Below, in pieces: positions 1 through 9,001 of a stretch of 64,000 bases of DNA. The stretch lies in contig NZ_CP053904.1 of the NCBI RefSeq assembly GCF_013256425.1, positions 3,782,001 to 3,846,000 of the forward strand, read 5' to 3'. Under the pieces are notes generated by a model. It was not told where the DNA came from. It made no database searches and saw only the letters and a list, made by a program, of their open reading frames with translations. This DNA is from Hymenobacter sp. BRD67. Lineage in GTDB: Bacteria > Bacteroidota > Bacteroidia > Cytophagales > Hymenobacteraceae. The translations under genes were made by a program, and so were the position numbers. The stretch's first letter is position 1. Every line of letters begins with the position of its first letter.

Positions 1-1427
1 AAGCCGCGTGTAGGACCAGGTAGGGTAGCGTGGCCAGCCCTCGTAGGTGCCTACGCTGCCTGGGTAGTACTTCAAAATGTCTTCTCGGAAGAGATAATGC
101 GTTTGTTGAGCACGCTGGGCGGCTACTTCTCGCTGTTGGGACGATAAGTGTTGAAAAAAGCCCAAGGCGGTAAAGGTGTGGATAGCCGCCGTGATGGAAT
201 CGGTTGGTAAGAGCCGAAAGTCCTGGGCGGCCGATGCCCGAGAGGAGTTGCAGGCAGCGTATCCAACGCCTGAAATTGCGCCGTCGTGAGCCGTACTAAG
301 CCAAAGCGCCCACGTACGTTCTGGGTACCCTCCGCTTCGGCAGAGGGCAGGTAAGCTAGCCGGTAAGGCGAGCGCTGGTCGGTCAACACCCGGTTAAATA
401 GTTGGTAAAACTGTTCAGCGGGGAGCTCGTAGCGGGTAGCTAGGCGAGCCCAAGGTGCCCCCGGTTGCCCAGTGTCCATTTGCAAGTCACTACGCTGGGT
501 GTAAGCCTGCTTCCCTACCTGGAACCGGACGAGTACCGCTGGCGGCTGGGAGGGGTCGCTACTAGCTGACTGGCTAGCTGGCACCACTTCGTACTGAAAA
601 TGCGTGAAAGCGAACCTTGGGAGCAAAGCCGCTACGTCGTGGTGCAGTTGCGCTAGGTAGGGACCCAACGCAGCAGGGTAGTCCCGTCGCGAAAAGATGC
701 GGGCCCCAGCCACCGCCGACAAGGCGTCGAGGGGGTCAACTACCCACCGGTCAGTCCAACGGTGGCGCAGTTGCTGGGCAGCCGCCGGGCTCAGCAGGCC
801 GATTTGTTGTAGTACCGTGTCCACCACTGGGTGCGGCTCGCGTTGGTGTTGCCGCCACCATTCATCCGCTCGGAGTAGTAAGGCGGTGCGGTCATAAAAT
901 TCCCCTCCTGCTGCTAAGGGCAGCAAGTACTGGTATTCGGCGGTGCTCAACAGTCCGGCCTGCTTCAGTTGCGCGAGGAAGTGCTGCGTTTGCTGTCGAC
1001 TACGCTGCATCGCGGCGGCGCTCGTTAGCCGAAGTAGCGGACGGCTAACTACCATGCCTGGCGGCGCTGGATGACGGGTGCCGAAGCGTAGGGAGTCTGG
1101 TCGCAAGGTTTCGCCGTCGGCGAGCCGCGTGTAGTAGTCTGCTAACCAGCTTCGGACGGCGATGGGTGTCTGAGGCAAGTGATAGGCTTCTAAGCGCGTC
1201 GTATCACAAAAGCGTACCCAGGCTCGGTGCTGGGGAGCTACTAAGCCTGTCTGCACTAAAATAGCCGCAAAAGAGGCATTCGCGAGCGTTGACTTAGTAG
1301 GGGCAGCAGCAGCTAGAGAAGTGTGATTAGCAGGCGGTGTATCAGTTCCACAGGCTCCGACTACTACGCCAAGCGCCACGAGTAAGTGCTTGATGATAAA
1401 GGAAGCTTTTGCGCAGGAAGACTTCAT
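1..1427 (-). CDS. Unrecognised lipoprotein, frameshifted and cut by window start
   Basis: The N-terminus has a hydrophobic segment ending in VGAC, a lipobox, so the product is probably a membrane-anchored lipoprotein of the secretory pathway. I recognise no domain family. The frame that starts at 1427 runs to a stop at 123, but its last ~45 residues look unnatural. The -1 frame from about position 260 down to position 1 is open, with a natural-looking sequence (QDFRLLPTDSITAAIHTFTA, later REDILKYYPGSVGTYEGWPR). The simplest reading is one gene with a one-base loss near 235-262, whose C-terminus lies outside the window. Codon use and GC are slightly lower than in neighbours. Function unknown; the frameshift could be real or an assembly error. 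Confidence 0.6.
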
Positions 1428-1678
1428 AAGCTAGCAAGTAAGCTCCTAAAGTGATTTTTGGACGCTAGACACGCTAAATTATAAAGCTTGAGCAGATAAC
1501 ATGTTAAGTAACATGTTATATAGCGTCTAGCAAGGTATAGCTTATTAAAGTCGGTCTTATTAGTTGCGCTTGTCACGTTTCTTAAACGAACGTTCAGCAA
1601 ACGTTATAAACTCGCTCTTTCAGATACATCCATTTTTTATTATATATTAATTTCTATTTTTACTGTCGTAAACAATTC
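1428..1678. promoter_or_regulatory. AT-rich intergenic stretch with paired palindromes
   Basis: No gene is visible here. Two identical 10-bp palindromes TAACATGTTA lie at 1497-1506 and 1509-1518, two bases apart. They are bracketed by near-inverted segments: GCTAGACACGCTA around 1464 and TAGCGTCTAGC around 1521. This is the likely 5' region of the leftward lipoprotein gene starting at 1427. A dimeric repressor operator is a plausible inference, but no cognate regulator is visible nearby. Confidence 0.35.
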
Positions 1679-3541
1679 CTATTGCACGGCGTCGCCGCGC
1701 AGCCGCCGGAAGCGTTTGCGGGCTTCGGCCACGTAGATACTGCCGGGGTACTTGGTTAGCAGCTGCTGGTAGAGCGCCTGGGCCTTGGGCTTATCGTTGA
1801 GGTTTTCGTCCAGGATTTCGGCGGTCAGAAACAGGGCGTCGTCGCTCAGTACGTCGTATTTCGGGTTGGCTGTAATCTGGCCGAGGGTAGTGACTGCGGC
1901 GGCGTAGTCGCCGGTGCGGCGCTGGAGCCTGGCTTTCAAAAACAGGGCATCGTCGGTGAGCGCGTGGCCGGGGTACTTACGCAGCAGCGCATCGAGGCCC
2001 GCCTCTGCCTGCGGAATCTTATTCTGAAATACCAGCTCTTCGACCGCGGCGTAGTCTTTTAGAGCCAGGCCCAGGGTATCTACGGCCGTGCTTTCCTGGA
2101 TGAGCAGTGAGAGTTGCATCGCGTCGTTGGCGATTTCGCGGGTGGTGGCTTCCTTCAGAATATCGAGGTGGCTTTGGGCCAGCTTAAAATCGCCGGCAAA
2201 ATAGCTCAGCCGGGCATTGCGCAGCTTGGCTTCGTAGCCCAATGGCGCTTCGGGGTGGGCCTTTTCGACTTGCGAATAGAGCAAAGTAGCCTCCCAGGGC
2301 TCCCCTTTCAGCAGGTACAAGTCGCCGAGCGTGGTTTTAGCCTCATCTACCTCATCGACCGAGGCACGGGGCATCTCGATTATTTCCTGTAATAAGCTCA
2401 TTGCCTTCGGCTTATCGTCGAGTTGAAAGGCGTAGAGGTTGGCCAGCTGGCGCATCACCGGGGCCGCATCGGGCGTGTGGCCCAGCTCGGTTAGCAGGGC
2501 CGAGTAGTCGGCGGCCAGGGCGCGCACCTGCGCCTGGTCCACGGGATAGGTATCGCGCACCTGGGCTTCGCGGGTTTGGAGCAGCAGTTGCCGGGCAATG
2601 CTATAGTTGGGGCCGGTGCGGTACTCGCGCACCACATACTCGCAGGCCGCAATGGCGGTGGCATAGTCGCGGTTGCGCTGCGCAATGCCAGCCAGGCTCA
2701 GTACCCGGCTGCCCTGGGCATTGGTGCGGCGGTCGAGGGCGCGCACCTGCACCAGGGCCCCCGCAAAGTCGTGGCGCTGCACCTGCAGCCACAGCAGCAG
2801 CTCGCTGTAGGCGCTCACATCGGGCTGGGCCTGCACCTTGCTTACCAATATTTTTTCGAGCGTATCGAAGTCCTTTTCCTCATGCAGCGCGTTTTGCAGC
2901 ATATTCCGCACAAAGGGCAGCTGCTGCGGGTCGCGCTCCACCAGGTGCAGGGTTTCGGCCAGCAGCTTGTCCTGCTCCTGGCTCTGGGTATAAAGCTGGA
3001 TGAGCTGCGGGGCGTACTCGGTGTTGTTTTTGGCCAGCTCGCGGCCGCGCAGGTAAGTGCGCTCGGCCCAGGCCGGCAGGCTACGCTTCTGAAACTCGGC
3101 GGCTACCGGCTCTACCTGCGCCGGCGTAAGCTGGCCCACAACGCGCTGGTACTGCTTATCGGCTGCGGGCTGGTCGCCGGCAGCGGCATAGACCGCGCCC
3201 AGCGTCACGGCGTAGCTGCCCTCATCGGGGTGCTGCTTGCTGGCACGCTTTAGCAGCTTTTCGGCGTCTTTATAGCGTTTTAGCGCTTGCAGAGTGGCTA
3301 CGTAGTCGGGCAGCACTGCGGGCGTTGTCTGGTCGTCGCTTTTGAGTTTTTCAAACAGAAAGGCGGCCTTCTCATATTCGCCGCGTCGGGCGTAGTCGCG
3401 GGCCAGGGTGGGCGCGTCAATCGGGGCCCAGGCGCCCTGCCGGGGCGGGCCGCTTTGCGTAGGCTGAGCGTGCAGCGGCAGGGCCAGCCCCCCAGCTGCC
3501 AGCAGCAATAAAGAATAGCGCATACGAAACACGATTTTCAT
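1679..3541 (-). CDS. Secreted tetratricopeptide repeat protein
   Basis: A 620-residue protein with a signal peptide (residues 1 to ~25, ending LPLHAQ) followed by many TPR-like helical pairs (for example DYARRGEYEKAAFLFEKLK and KYPGHALTDDALFLKARL), so a periplasmic or envelope-attached scaffold is likely. The frame is open further upstream to 3667, but I choose ATG 3541. It immediately precedes the signal peptide, and a hairpin resembling a terminator (3633-3662) would otherwise lie inside the gene. It follows ppiD on the same strand. TPR proteins of this kind often help assemble envelope complexes; the partner here is unknown. Confidence 0.8.
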   Translation of the reverse strand: MKIVFRMRYSLLLLAAGGLALPLHAQPTQSGPPRQGAWAPIDAPTLARDYARRGEYEKAAFLFEKLKSDDQTTPAVLPDYVATLQALKRYKDAEKLLKRASKQHPDEGSYAVTLGAVYAAAGDQPAADKQYQRVVGQLTPAQVEPVAAEFQKRSLPAWAERTYLRGRELAKNNTEYAPQLIQLYTQSQEQDKLLAETLHLVERDPQQLPFVRNMLQNALHEEKDFDTLEKILVSKVQAQPDVSAYSELLLWLQVQRHDFAGALVQVRALDRRTNAQGSRVLSLAGIAQRNRDYATAIAACEYVVREYRTGPNYSIARQLLLQTREAQVRDTYPVDQAQVRALAADYSALLTELGHTPDAAPVMRQLANLYAFQLDDKPKAMSLLQEIIEMPRASVDEVDEAKTTLGDLYLLKGEPWEATLLYSQVEKAHPEAPLGYEAKLRNARLSYFAGDFKLAQSHLDILKEATTREIANDAMQLSLLIQESTAVDTLGLALKDYAAVEELVFQNKIPQAEAGLDALLRKYPGHALTDDALFLKARLQRRTGDYAAAVTTLGQITANPKYDVLSDDALFLTAEILDENLNDKPKAQALYQQLLTKYPGSIYVAEARKRFRRLRGDAVQ

Positions 3542-3632
3542 AACCTGGCAACGCCCTGGCCCAGTTGGTTTGTTCAATGGCCCGGCCACGAGTCGCACCC
3601 GCGCCGCCCACCACAGCCACTGCCCTAACAAG

Positions 3633-3662
3633 AAGGGGCTGCACCCGAAGGTACAGCCCCTT
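3633..3662 (-). terminator. Stem-loop between ppiD and the TPR gene
   Basis: AAGGGGCTG and CAGCCCCTT pair, with a one-base mismatch and ACC/GGT extending the stem under a CGAA loop. The downstream T-tract on the minus strand is weak, so it may be an attenuating or mRNA-stabilising hairpin rather than a full terminator. Confidence 0.55.
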
Positions 3663-3685
3663 GGCACTTCGGCGGGCGCGGCGGC

Positions 3686-5812
3686 TTAGAAGAACTTCGA
3701 ACGATTGTCCTTCACCTTGGCCTGGCCCTTGATGGCTTCGTAGATGAGGCCATCCTGGCGCTGCTGACGCTGCTGCGCCAGCTGCAGGCGCACCGTCTTC
3801 AGGTCGCTGGGCGTGGCGGGGTACACGCCGGTAGACTCTACTACCAGCACGCCCTGCTCGCCTTGAATGGGCGCTGATTTCTGGCCCGGCTTCAGCGAGA
3901 AGGCGCGGCCCACGGCCTCGGGCTCGAAGCCCACATTCGGAATGGTGCCCTGGTTGAGCGATACCCCTTCGGCATTTTGCACTACGGCCCCGTTGCCGGC
4001 GGCCTTTGCCAGGTCTTCGAGCGAACCGGCTTTGCCTTGCAGCTTGCTGATGATTTGCTTGGCCTTCAACTCATTACGCACAGCGGCGGTTAGCTCGGGG
4101 CGAATGCTTTCGATAGTAGCGGTGCCTTTGCTGCGCGCATCCGTAACGGCCGCGATGATGTGCTGGTCGCCGATGTCAAACTTGCGCACATCACCCACTT
4201 TCGTTTCGGAGCCGCCATCGGGGTTGAAGCCGAATGCCCAGCGCACAATCTCGCGCGAGCCCGGCAGGTTATTCACCGATGGCGCGTCACGGGGTATAAA
4301 CTTGGCTTCCTGCTTTTGCAGGGTCTTGTCTTTGGTGGGCAGAGCCCGGAAGGCCTCCAGGCTGCTGGCGCCAGCTTGCAGCTGCTCGGCCTTGTTGTAG
4401 GCGGCTTCGCGGGTAGCATCGCTGGGCTGCACGTTTTTCACCACGGCAGCTACCTGGTAAGTCTGGTTGGTTTTCGGAGCTGTCACCTTCACAATGTGGT
4501 AACCAAAGCTGGTTTCCACCAGGTTGGGCAGCAGGCCGGGGCCGCTGGCCGCAAATACCGCCTTGCTGAAAGCCGGCACCATGCGGCCCTCGTCAAACCA
4601 GCCCAGGTCGCCGCCCTGGTCCTTGGTACCATCGGTGCCAAACTGCCGGGCCATCGTAGCAAAGTCGGCACCGGCTTTTATTTTATTGAGAACATCCTGC
4701 GCTTTGGCTTTGGCAGCCGCTTTGGCCTCGGGCGTGGTGCCGGCGGGCTTGATGAGGATATGGCTGGCGCGGGCGGCGGGCTTGGCCCCGGCCTTGGCAC
4801 CCGTCACCTTATAGATAGCCAGTGAGTTATTCTCAACATAAGGGCCGTACACCTCACCTACTTTAAGGGGCAGCTGCTGGCGCAGCTTCTCGGGCAGGTC
4901 GGCTGGCGAGAGATAGGCGTGGTTGTAGGGCTGGTCGGAGTTGGAGCGCACAAACAGCGAGTCGTTGGGCGCGGTACGGAACTGCTGAGCCAGGCCGGCT
5001 ACGCTCTGGCGCAGGGCGGCACTGTCTTCCTTGGTAGCTGTTTCGGGCACCACGATGTACTCGATGCTGCGGCCATCTTCTACCTTATAGCGGCCCTTGT
5101 GGCGGTCGAGGTAGTCTTGCAGCTGTGCATCGGTGGGCTTGAAGGCCGAGTCCGACACGCTGGTGTAAGGCACAAACAGGTAGCGGAAATTCGTCTTCGC
5201 GTTCTGGCTCTGGTCAAACAGCCGGGCCTCGGCCGTGGTCACGTACACCGAGTTTTTGAGCAGGGCGTTGTACTTGTTCACGGGCCGGTCGAACTCGCGC
5301 AGGCTGGCTTCGAAGTTGTGGTAAGCCGCCTGGGCTTCGGGGGGCAGCTTGTCGAGGTTGCGCAGGTAATCTACCAGCCGGGCTTTGTCAAACTGCCCGG
5401 TTTTGGGGTCGGTAAACGCTTGCTTGATGGCCGGGTTCGGGTTGTCGCCCTGCACCATGTCTACCATCTCATCGTCGCCTACACCCAGGCCCAGCTTCTC
5501 AATTTGGGGCTGGAAAGCGCGCCGATACAGCAGCTGGTTCCAGGTCTGGTCGCGCAGGAAGCCGAGCGCCTGCTCGTCGGGCTGGCGGCCCTGCTGGTTG
5601 GCAAAGTTTTGCTTGGCTTGCTCCAGGGCGGCCGTAAACTCGGGCAGCTCAATCTTGCTGCCGTTTACCTCGCCCACTACGTTCCCATCGCGGCCGAAGA
5701 GGCGGTTCTTCCCTCCTACCAGGTCGCCGCCCACTATAAAGAGCAGCATCCCGACGGCGACGGCGCCCACGGCCACCCCCGACTTTTCCCGAATCGTGTT
5801 AATTAAAGCCAT
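3686..5812 (-). CDS. ppiD: SurA/PpiD-type peptidylprolyl isomerase
   Basis: A 708-residue periplasmic folding factor anchored by one N-terminal membrane segment (residues ~12-32, GAVAVGMLLFIVGGDLVGG). A SurA-N/PpiD-like chaperone region covers about residues 1-210. A parvulin (PPIC) domain begins near residue 345 (ASHILIKPAG; later GGDLGWFDEGRMVPAF and FGYHIVKV). A second, degenerate PPIase-like region follows before the lysine-rich C-terminus. Family knowledge: these proteins help newly exported outer-membrane proteins fold. Size and order fit Bacteroidota PpiD. Confidence 0.9.
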   Translation of the reverse strand: MALINTIREKSGVAVGAVAVGMLLFIVGGDLVGGKNRLFGRDGNVVGEVNGSKIELPEFTAALEQAKQNFANQQGRQPDEQALGFLRDQTWNQLLYRRAFQPQIEKLGLGVGDDEMVDMVQGDNPNPAIKQAFTDPKTGQFDKARLVDYLRNLDKLPPEAQAAYHNFEASLREFDRPVNKYNALLKNSVYVTTAEARLFDQSQNAKTNFRYLFVPYTSVSDSAFKPTDAQLQDYLDRHKGRYKVEDGRSIEYIVVPETATKEDSAALRQSVAGLAQQFRTAPNDSLFVRSNSDQPYNHAYLSPADLPEKLRQQLPLKVGEVYGPYVENNSLAIYKVTGAKAGAKPAARASHILIKPAGTTPEAKAAAKAKAQDVLNKIKAGADFATMARQFGTDGTKDQGGDLGWFDEGRMVPAFSKAVFAASGPGLLPNLVETSFGYHIVKVTAPKTNQTYQVAAVVKNVQPSDATREAAYNKAEQLQAGASSLEAFRALPTKDKTLQKQEAKFIPRDAPSVNNLPGSREIVRWAFGFNPDGGSETKVGDVRKFDIGDQHIIAAVTDARSKGTATIESIRPELTAAVRNELKAKQIISKLQGKAGSLEDLAKAAGNGAVVQNAEGVSLNQGTIPNVGFEPEAVGRAFSLKPGQKSAPIQGEQGVLVVESTGVYPATPSDLKTVRLQLAQQRQQRQDGLIYEAIKGQAKVKDNRSKFF

Positions 5813-5926
5813 TACTAAATTCTAATGCGGTGGCACGGAGCCAAAAAGAGGCGCAAAATAACCACGAATCGCCCGAACTATCAAGTAGCTGGCCCGCCAA
5901 CACCGCCCAAACCAGCCTGCCCGGCC

Positions 5927-6181
5927 TTAGCGGCGCTTCTTATTTTTTTTGGCGGGCTTGTTTAGCTCGGCCACCTGCCGGGCTACTTCGGCTTCTTTGG
6001 CCTTGCGGGCATCCTGCTGCCGCCAGTAGTTGAGGGGCAGCCAGCACGCCAGCGACACCATAAATATCCAGTAATTACGGCCCAGGTCGCTTTGCAGCAC
6101 CGTTTGGTACACCCCGATTACGAACGACACCACGCCCAGGGCAAAAAGGATGGTGCGTAGCAGAGACTTATCGAATTTCAT
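5927..6181 (-). CDS. Small two-helix membrane protein
   Basis: An 84-residue protein with two predicted membrane segments (residues ~8-28, ILFALGVVSFVIGVYQTVL, and ~35-52) and a strongly basic C-terminal tail ending KKNKKRR. It lies on the same strand as lptC and ppiD, between them. I recognise no family; a conserved hypothetical inner-membrane protein is the safest description. Confidence 0.65.
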   Translation of the reverse strand: MKFDKSLLRTILFALGVVSFVIGVYQTVLQSDLGRNYWIFMVSLACWLPLNYWRQQDARKAKEAEVARQVAELNKPAKKNKKRR

Positions 6182-6267
6182 AGCTGATTTAATCGTCTGG
6201 CAGCGCGCAAAGCAACGCTCCGGCGGCCGGCGCTATAACTCGTTTTGCGCCTTTAAAGCTACCTGGC

Positions 6268-6846
6268 TTACTTGCCCAACGTCTGGGCCTGGTCGAGGGT
6301 AAACGTACCAACGGGCCGGTGAATGCCGTAGCGCGAAAAATCCTGGTTGGCCGTGAGGCCGTAGCCGGTAAGCACCTCAGTGGGCGTCTGCACCCGGACA
6401 AACATAGCGCTGTCGGTATATATTTTTTGCTGCGCCCGATTATAAAACAGCTCTTCGGTATGAAGAGTTTGCTGCTGCGGCACGTTGGCTACCTGCACGG
6501 CGCCGCGCATGATATAGAGCTGCTTGGCATTGTCAAACTTCCCCCACCTGGCATTCAGCGTATTAATTACCAGTTTACCCGGCTTGTCGTAGAACGTAAC
6601 CGAAACGCCTTTGGGATAAAGAATATCGCTATTTTCAAATCTTTGCTCCAGCGGAGCCGTAAGCCGGATATGCAGCCGGGCCGAGTCGCTGAGCAGCGTG
6701 ACAACGTTATTGGTTTCCAGCAGTGGGCCGGTGTAGGCAATGTGCTTTACCCCGGCATCCTTTTGCTGGCAGCCGGCCAGCACCGCGCTGGCCAGCAGCA
6801 GGCTGGCTCCCAGGGCCGGCCTTGGCTTTAAACACCCCACGCCCAC
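6268..6846 (-). CDS. lptC: LptC-like LPS export lipoprotein
   Basis: About 192 residues: a hydrophobic lead ending in the lipobox LAGC, then an OstA/LptC-like beta-rich domain (FENSDILYPKGVSVTFYD, TEELFYNRAQQKIYTDS, GYGLTANQDFSRYGI). Family role: the periplasmic part of the Lpt bridge, taking lipopolysaccharide from the LptBFG transporter. No ATG lies just before the signal sequence. I choose GTG 6846 (GTG 6840 is the alternative), two bases after the stop of the preceding outer-membrane protein gene, which implies translational coupling. Confidence 0.8.
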   Translation of the reverse strand: MGVGCLKPRPALGASLLLASAVLAGCQQKDAGVKHIAYTGPLLETNNVVTLLSDSARLHIRLTAPLEQRFENSDILYPKGVSVTFYDKPGKLVINTLNARWGKFDNAKQLYIMRGAVQVANVPQQQTLHTEELFYNRAQQKIYTDSAMFVRVQTPTEVLTGYGLTANQDFSRYGIHRPVGTFTLDQAQTLGK

Positions 6847-6848
6847 CG

Positions 6849-8170
6849 CTATTGCAGCCGCCGCTTGATAAACCAGCGGTTGCTGAGGGTGGCACCTACC
6901 TGCACCCGCAGGTAGTTTTCCTGCACATTGCTTTCGCCTCCGCTCCCGTAGAGATAGCGGGTGTTGCCGCGTATGCCATAAATAAAGGCCACGCTCATCG
7001 TGGTCGATTCCAGGGGGTAGCTGTGGGCAGCGGGAACGAGAAGCCCCAGTGCACGGCCCGGTCGTAGAGACGGGTGCCCAGCGGTGCATAAGGCATCTGC
7101 GCCACGCTCAGCCCGACGCGGTAGGTTACGCGCTGAAAGTAGTGCTCTACCGAGCCAGGGTCGGGGGTAAATTCGCCGCCGGCGCCAACCCGCCAAGTAT
7201 TGCTCAGCTTTTGGCTAGAGAGGAGACTATACGGCTGGTACCTCGACCACTGCTGATACGAGCCATCGACACTAGCCGTCCAGTTACGGCCGTTGTCCAC
7301 GGTCAGGCCTACCTGCGAGAGTGCGGGTAAGGTTGAGTTGCCGGTATCGTCGGAGAGCTGCACGGTATTGTTGATTACCGCGCCATTGGCATCCTGCTGC
7401 TCGGTGGTGCGCAGACGATGCGTTTTCAGGTTGGTCTGAAAGGTTTGTTCCGCCGCCAAGTTTACGGTCAGGTCTTTGTTTAGCTGATGGCGGTAGTGCG
7501 CCGATGCCCGAAACAGAAAGTCGGAATAGCGCAGCTCCTCATTGGCTACTACCAGCTGCTGGGTGGTGATATTCGGCGCAATAATAGCCAGTCCCTGGCC
7601 CTGGTTGACAGTGCCAAACAAATAGGCCGCACTGCCGCCCAGGTTAAGGTCGCGCAGTACGTGCAGGCCGCTGGCAAGGTAGGCTTGCGACAGCCCGCCG
7701 CTGCCTGTGTATTTTGCATAGCCGCGCGAAGTAGGGTCGCCATTCACGGGCACCAGCTGGGTCGCCTCGTAGTCAACCGAGCTGTAGGGCTTGAGGCCGG
7801 CAGAGGCGGCCCAGCGCTTGTTTAGGGGCACTGCCAGCGCCAGATAACCAACGGTGCCCGAGCCAACCCGGTTAGTCGAGGTAGCGTTGCGCACGGTTTG
7901 CACTTGTCCGTTAAAAGCCGCTTCCCAGGTGGTGCGGGTAGTGTAGGTAAGCAGGGCGGGGTTCAAGTCATTGACGTTGACTGTATTGGGCGCAGCCAGG
8001 CCCGTGCCGCCCATACCCAGCTGCCGCACGCCGCCGTAGTTGCCCGTGTTATCGCCCAGGCCAAAGCGCGAGTACGGCGAATTGCCCAGCCCTTGCCCCA
8101 GTGCCGAACCGGCAAACAGGGTGGCAGCGGCCGTCAGCAGGGCCCCGGATAGTTTTTTAGTTGTCAACAT
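6849..8170 (-). CDS. Outer-membrane porin-like protein, frameshifted
   Basis: Signal peptide (MLTTKKLSGALLTAAATLFA..LGQ) followed by long beta-strand-rich sequence typical of Bacteroidota 14-stranded porin-like proteins (NSPYSRFGLGD, GGTGLAAPNTVNVNDLNPAL). The first frame stops at 6995 after FSFPLP. The expected C-terminal strands (ESTTMSVAFIYGIRGN ... LSNRWFIKRRLQ) continue in another frame to 6849. One extra base in the G5 run at 7013-7017 would join them into about 440 residues. ATG 8170 overlaps the end of coaX by 14 bases, so the two genes are coupled. Substrate unknown. Confidence 0.75.
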
Positions 8171-8915
8171 TATAGCGTAAAATCTTATCCAGGCCCAGCA
8201 GCACCAGTTCTGGCACGGCAAAGATACAGCCAGCCGACGCGGAGAGCGCTGCCGAAAGGTACGGCGCGTCGCCGCCCGTCAGTAGTATTCCCAACCGGGG
8301 GTACCGCCGACGGTAGTCAGCTACCAGCCCACGCACCTCGGCGGCGGTACCGCGCAGCACGCCACTCAGCAAGCAAGAGGCCGTGGAGTTGCCGATTAGT
8401 TGCACTGCCTCCGTCGGGCCGGGCAATTCGAGCAAGGGCAGCCGGCCCGTAAAGGTGTGCAGGGCCTGCAAGCGCATGCGTAGGCCCGGCCCGATGCTGC
8501 CGCCCTGGTACGTGCCGTCGGCAGTTACCAGGTCCAGCTTGAGCGCCGTGCCCGCGTCAAGGAGCAGCGTATCCTGGCCCGGCCGCAGGCTGGCCGCCCC
8601 TACCGCCGCCGCCAGCCGGTCGGCTCCCAGCGTCTCGGGCGTAGCGTAAGCATTGCGCAGCGGCACCGGCGTAAAGCCCGGCCGAAAGGGCAGCGTGCGC
8701 CCCAGCCCGTCGGCCGCTGCCAGCTCGGCCAGCCAAGGCTGCGTAGTAGCTTCATCGGCCACCGACGCCAGAATGGCGTGCGCTGGCTGGTGCAGCTGCC
8801 ACAACGCCCGCAGCTGGTGCGGGGCGGCCAGCGCGCCGCTTTCGCGCAGGCCCTCAGGCCCAAATACGCCGTACTTCAAGGCTGTATTACCAAGGTCGAG
8901 CGCAAGGCTGGTCAT
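8157..8915 (-). CDS. coaX: Type III pantothenate kinase
   Basis: 252 residues of the ASKHA-fold type III enzyme, which phosphorylates pantothenate with ATP in the first step of coenzyme A synthesis. The motifs visible are DLGNTALK at the N-terminus (phosphate-binding), TLGADRLAAAVGA, LLLDAGTALKLDLV, and the glycine-rich QGGSIGPGLRMR. It stands at the head of the coaX - outer-membrane protein - lptC run. Length is normal for the family. Confidence 0.93.
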   Translation of the reverse strand: MTSLALDLGNTALKYGVFGPEGLRESGALAAPHQLRALWQLHQPAHAILASVADEATTQPWLAELAAADGLGRTLPFRPGFTPVPLRNAYATPETLGADRLAAAVGAASLRPGQDTLLLDAGTALKLDLVTADGTYQGGSIGPGLRMRLQALHTFTGRLPLLELPGPTEAVQLIGNSTASCLLSGVLRGTAAEVRGLVADYRRRYPRLGILLTGGDAPYLSAALSASAGCIFAVPELVLLGLDKILRYNVDN

Positions 8916-8933
8916 AGTGTGCCCGTAAAACGG

Positions 8934-8994
8934 CTGGCTGGTAAGCCGGCCGGATGCTCAGCAATTCTGAACTTCCGGCCGGCTTACCAGCCAG
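8934..8994 (-). terminator. Perfect 20-bp hairpin after the pseudouridine synthase gene
   Basis: A perfect 20-nt inverted repeat (8934-8953 with 8975-8994) separated by 21 nt, lying between the stop of the pseudouridine synthase gene and the start of coaX. On the minus strand TTTT follows three bases after the stem, so it probably acts as a terminator. Confidence 0.65.
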
Positions 8995-9001
8995 TACTTC
9001 G

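Noticed and set aside
235..262. Programmed -1 frameshift in the first lipoprotein gene
   Set aside because: No slippery heptamer or downstream pseudoknot is apparent, and similar breaks occur in many other genes of the window.
6189..6401. Small open frame over the lptC stop
   Set aside because: It overlaps lptC in another frame, has no ribosome-binding context and no protein-like features.
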